Part shown: one piece after another, positions 4,338 to 5,902 of the stretch
Position numbering within the stretch: position 1 is the stretch's first letter
How the letters are laid out: each line of letters starts with the position of its first letter
NCBI GenBank assembly: GCA_938084195.1
Contig: CALKDJ010000090.1
Coordinates: 1 to 5,902, forward strand
DNA: 5,902 nucleotides
Direction of reading: 5' to 3'
From: an uncultured Methylophilaceae bacterium
GTDB taxonomy: Bacteria; Pseudomonadota; Gammaproteobacteria; Burkholderiales; Methylophilaceae
Program-made: the position numbers and the translations under genes
The notes under the pieces: model-generated
Told to the model about the DNA's origin: nothing
The model's input: the letters and a program-made list of their open reading frames with translations, nothing else
Databases searched by the model: none

Positions 4338-5902
4338 TTATCAAAGACCGTAAGCGTTGGAAATATAGCTAATATAGACATGGGCAACGGCAAATCTTGT
4401 ATAATAGTTATTGTTGCATCATCATCATAACCACCATTAAATTCAATAGTTTTGTCACCAGTAAACAACGCTAAAGGATTATCCATCGTACTAGCCGTTG
4501 ATCTAAATGGAACAGTATCTAATTGGGTTGAACTTGTTCCTATTTTCATTCCAACAGTTCTAAATAATCGAACCGTAACTTCACCAATTCTTTTGTTTTT
4601 AGCTTGGGATGTTCCCATAGCTGAACCAGCGTCTATTCTTAATGTCTCTAATTTACTTGAAAACGCCAGCCCTATATGAGCGTTTGTTACGGCACGGTCT
4701 AAAGTTATTGCTCCAGAACTAACTGTTTTATCAGCGTGAGCAGCGCCATTGGCTAAGATAGATACCGTTTGCCCTTCTAAATGACCTAACCCAGAAATGC
4801 TTGTGGCTGATGATCCACTATAAGACAATCCACTATCCACAAAAAAAGCATCATTCGCACTTGTGCCAAAATCAAACCCTGACATATATTCAATATATCT
4901 TGCAGTTGATCCATTTATAGTTCGTTTAATAATAAACCAAACTTGATCTTCATCTAAATCACCTGGAATAGTAGCCACTGATTCAACAACTGCAATTCCT
5001 TCATCAGCCGTTGTTAGCCTAGTCGTATCTGAAGAAACACAACTTAAAAATCCAGAACTTCCATGAACGGTTTCTGTTATTGTTACAATAGCTGCACTTG
5101 GATTAGCTACAGTAAAATCGGCATGAGCGTTGATTGCTGTAAATATATTATCAGCGGTAGTGTCATTGTTTGTGTTTGGACGAAAACCAGTTGCACTTGC
5201 AGGACTAGAACTTCCTGCTGCTTCACTTGTAAATGTAACTTTTTCACCATTGCTTTTAGTAAAGATTAAAGTTGTGCCAACCGCTATATCTGCATAATCA
5301 CTAACTGTAACAGTACAATCACCAAACCTACCACCAACAATATGTCTATGCCAGGCAACCACTTGTTCTTCTCTTCTAAATGTCATGCAAGCTAAAACGC
5401 CATCAGCTCTAACTAACCAGGCAACACTATCTGGCTCTTGCTGATATGCCATATCTTCTATGCCACCTTCAGTGATATGCTCTGCCAAAATTGTCATATC
5501 TGGTGCTACATAACTGTCAGATTCAGCTGAGAACGCTAATTCTCTTAATTTTCTTTTGGCTCGCTGAACAAACAGCGTTGAGTTCCCAACTAATAATGGT
5601 TGAATATTTGCTGAACCAAATGTTGTCTGCTGTTTAATTTGGGTGTTAATAGGCGTTAAAGGAGTGTCAAAGCTTGAAGCTTTTACAATAAACTCTCCAC
5701 CACTTGTGCCAACGACAAGTTGTGAACCACTGACTAAGTATCTTATAACATTGACTTCATTAGATCCAATTGTGTATTGCATCCCATCATCAGCCTCTAT
5801 GCCTATTTCAAAGTTTTCAAAGTCACCTGATTGGCTAAAAAATAATGTTTGAGGTTGAGATGTTGTACCAGCGAACACAAGTCTTTGTTCATAAAAAGAA
5901 AC
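4334..5902 (-). CDS. Tail nozzle / tail tubular protein B-like structural protein (5' end outside window)
   Basis: This is the C-terminal 522 residues of a phage tail structural protein; the reading frame is open to the right edge. The first residues seen read VSFYEQRLVFAGTTSQPQTL and continue to SGDFENF, a pattern typical of podovirus tail proteins at the T7 gp12 place, so the GTG at 5878 is the internal Val of RLVFAG and not a start. Residues 1-195 are the conserved beta-rich body (EVNVIRYLVSGSQLVVGTSG, then AWLVRADGVLACMTFRREEQ and VVAWHRHIVGG). Residues about 196-302 look like an inserted domain. The conserved body resumes at VESVATIPGDLDEDQVWFII. Residues about 372-404 (HLEGQTVSILANGA, then ITLDRA) are the segment that databases often label ubiquitin-activating E1 FCCH-like in phage proteins; it has nothing to do with ubiquitin here. 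The C-terminus has IGEVTVRLFRTVG and LPLPMSILAIFPTLTVFDK. By family, the product would form the distal tail tube or nozzle. Its TGA overlaps the next ATG by 4 nt (ATGA). The family is fairly sure; exact equivalence to gp12 is inferred from position. Confidence 0.85.
   Translation of the reverse strand, partial: VSFYEQRLVFAGTTSQPQTLFFSQSGDFENFEIGIEADDGMQYTIGSNEVNVIRYLVSGSQLVVGTSGGEFIVKASSFDTPLTPINTQIKQQTTFGSANIQPLLVGNSTLFVQRAKRKLRELAFSAESDSYVAPDMTILAEHITEGGIEDMAYQQEPDSVAWLVRADGVLACMTFRREEQVVAWHRHIVGGRFGDCTVTVSDYADIAVGTTLIFTKSNGEKVTFTSEAAGSSSPASATGFRPNTNNDTTADNIFTAINAHADFTVANPSAAIVTITETVHGSSGFLSCVSSDTTRLTTADEGIAVVESVATIPGDLDEDQVWFIIKRTINGSTARYIEYMSGFDFGTSANDAFFVDSGLSYSGSSATSISGLGHLEGQTVSILANGAAHADKTVSSGAITLDRAVTNAHIGLAFSSKLETLRIDAGSAMGTSQAKNKRIGEVTVRLFRTVGMKIGTSSTQLDTVPFRSTASTMDNPLALFTGDKTIEFNGGYDDDATITIIQDLPLPMSILAIFPTLTVFDK
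4997..5317 (-). other. Inserted beta-rich domain within the tail protein
   Basis: This segment codes for residues about 196-302 of the partial tail protein. It separates VVAWHRHIVGGRFGD from VESVATIPGDLDEDQ, two stretches that I remember as lying much closer together in other proteins of this family. The segment has alternating hydrophobic strands (TVTVSDYADIAVGTTLIF, EKVTFTSEA), a Thr/Asn-rich helix motif TADNIFTAINAH, and a final strand AAIVTITETVHGSSG. This strand plus 'T-A-x-N-I-x-x-A-I-N-A-H' arrangement resembles a small domain found repeatedly in structural proteins of environmental phages. The function is not known to me; a surface or capsid/tail decoration role, possibly in host or glycan contact, is an inference. 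The borders are approximate, judged by eye. Confidence 0.6.

Noticed and set aside
4452..4679. Plus-strand open frame of 75 codons inside the tail gene
   Set aside because: Antisense to conserved tail-protein sequence, with no independent support.
5063..5269. Plus-strand open frame of 68 codons, rich in Cys
   Set aside because: The cysteines come from reading the antisense of Thr/Ala-rich codons of the inserted tail domain; no other evidence for a gene.
5643..5852. Plus-strand open frame of 69 codons
   Set aside because: Antisense to the conserved N-terminal part of the tail protein; no sign of being a real gene.
5876..5878. GTG as the start codon of the tail protein
   Set aside because: The frame stays open to the right edge, and the codons before the GTG encode VSFYEQRL, which continues naturally into VFAGTTSQPQ, the conserved family pattern. 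The Val is internal and the gene starts outside the window.
1149..5902. Promoter or terminator between the structural genes
   Set aside because: All junctions are overlaps or gaps of at most 9 nt; I saw no hairpin with a T-run or phage promoter-like sequence at them.

Overview
The window is a block of virion-protein genes from a tailed phage with a short tail (podovirus, T7-like plan). All six genes lie on the minus strand and are read from the right edge to the left. The DNA is A+T-rich, codons mostly end in A or T, and there is almost no non-coding sequence (gaps of 4 and 9 nt, otherwise overlaps). Several proteins carry motifs that I associate with environmental marine phages, such as those of SAR11/Pelagibacter and other A+T-poor-in-GC marine bacteria. 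The host assignment is an inference from composition and family resemblance. Nothing here shows integration, host genes, RNA genes, CRISPR or mobile elements.

In order of transcription: (1) 5902-4334, the C-terminal 522 residues of a tail nozzle/tubular protein B-like structural protein (T7 gp12 position), with an apparent extra beta-rich domain of about 107 residues; (2) 4337-3897, a small GNAT-fold protein like T7 gp13 (internal virion protein A); (3) 3897-3382, a cupin-like protein with no counterpart in T7 at this place; (4) 3377-2898, a T7 gp14-like internal virion protein B; (5) 2888-1149, a helical, lysine-rich protein at the T7 gp15 place; (6) 1161-1, the first 387 residues of a protein at the T7 gp16 place, cut by the left edge.

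The gene order 12-13-[cupin]-14-15-16 follows T7. By analogy, gene 1 builds the tail tip. Genes 4-6 are packed inside the capsid and ejected to form the channel that carries DNA across the cell envelope. Genes 2 and 3 are probably small assembly or accessory structural proteins. Genes are joined by ATGA and TAATG junctions or by strong Shine-Dalgarno sites inside the end of the preceding gene, consistent with one late mRNA and coupled translation. I see no promoter or terminator in the window.

The points most worth following are the domain inserted in the tail protein, the cupin gene inserted in the ejection-protein cluster, the conserved acidic/glycine motif in the last gene, an A10 run in that gene, and an apparent complete lack of GGCC and CCGG. 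No wholly new system is evident; this is a recognisable phage structural module with some unusual parts.
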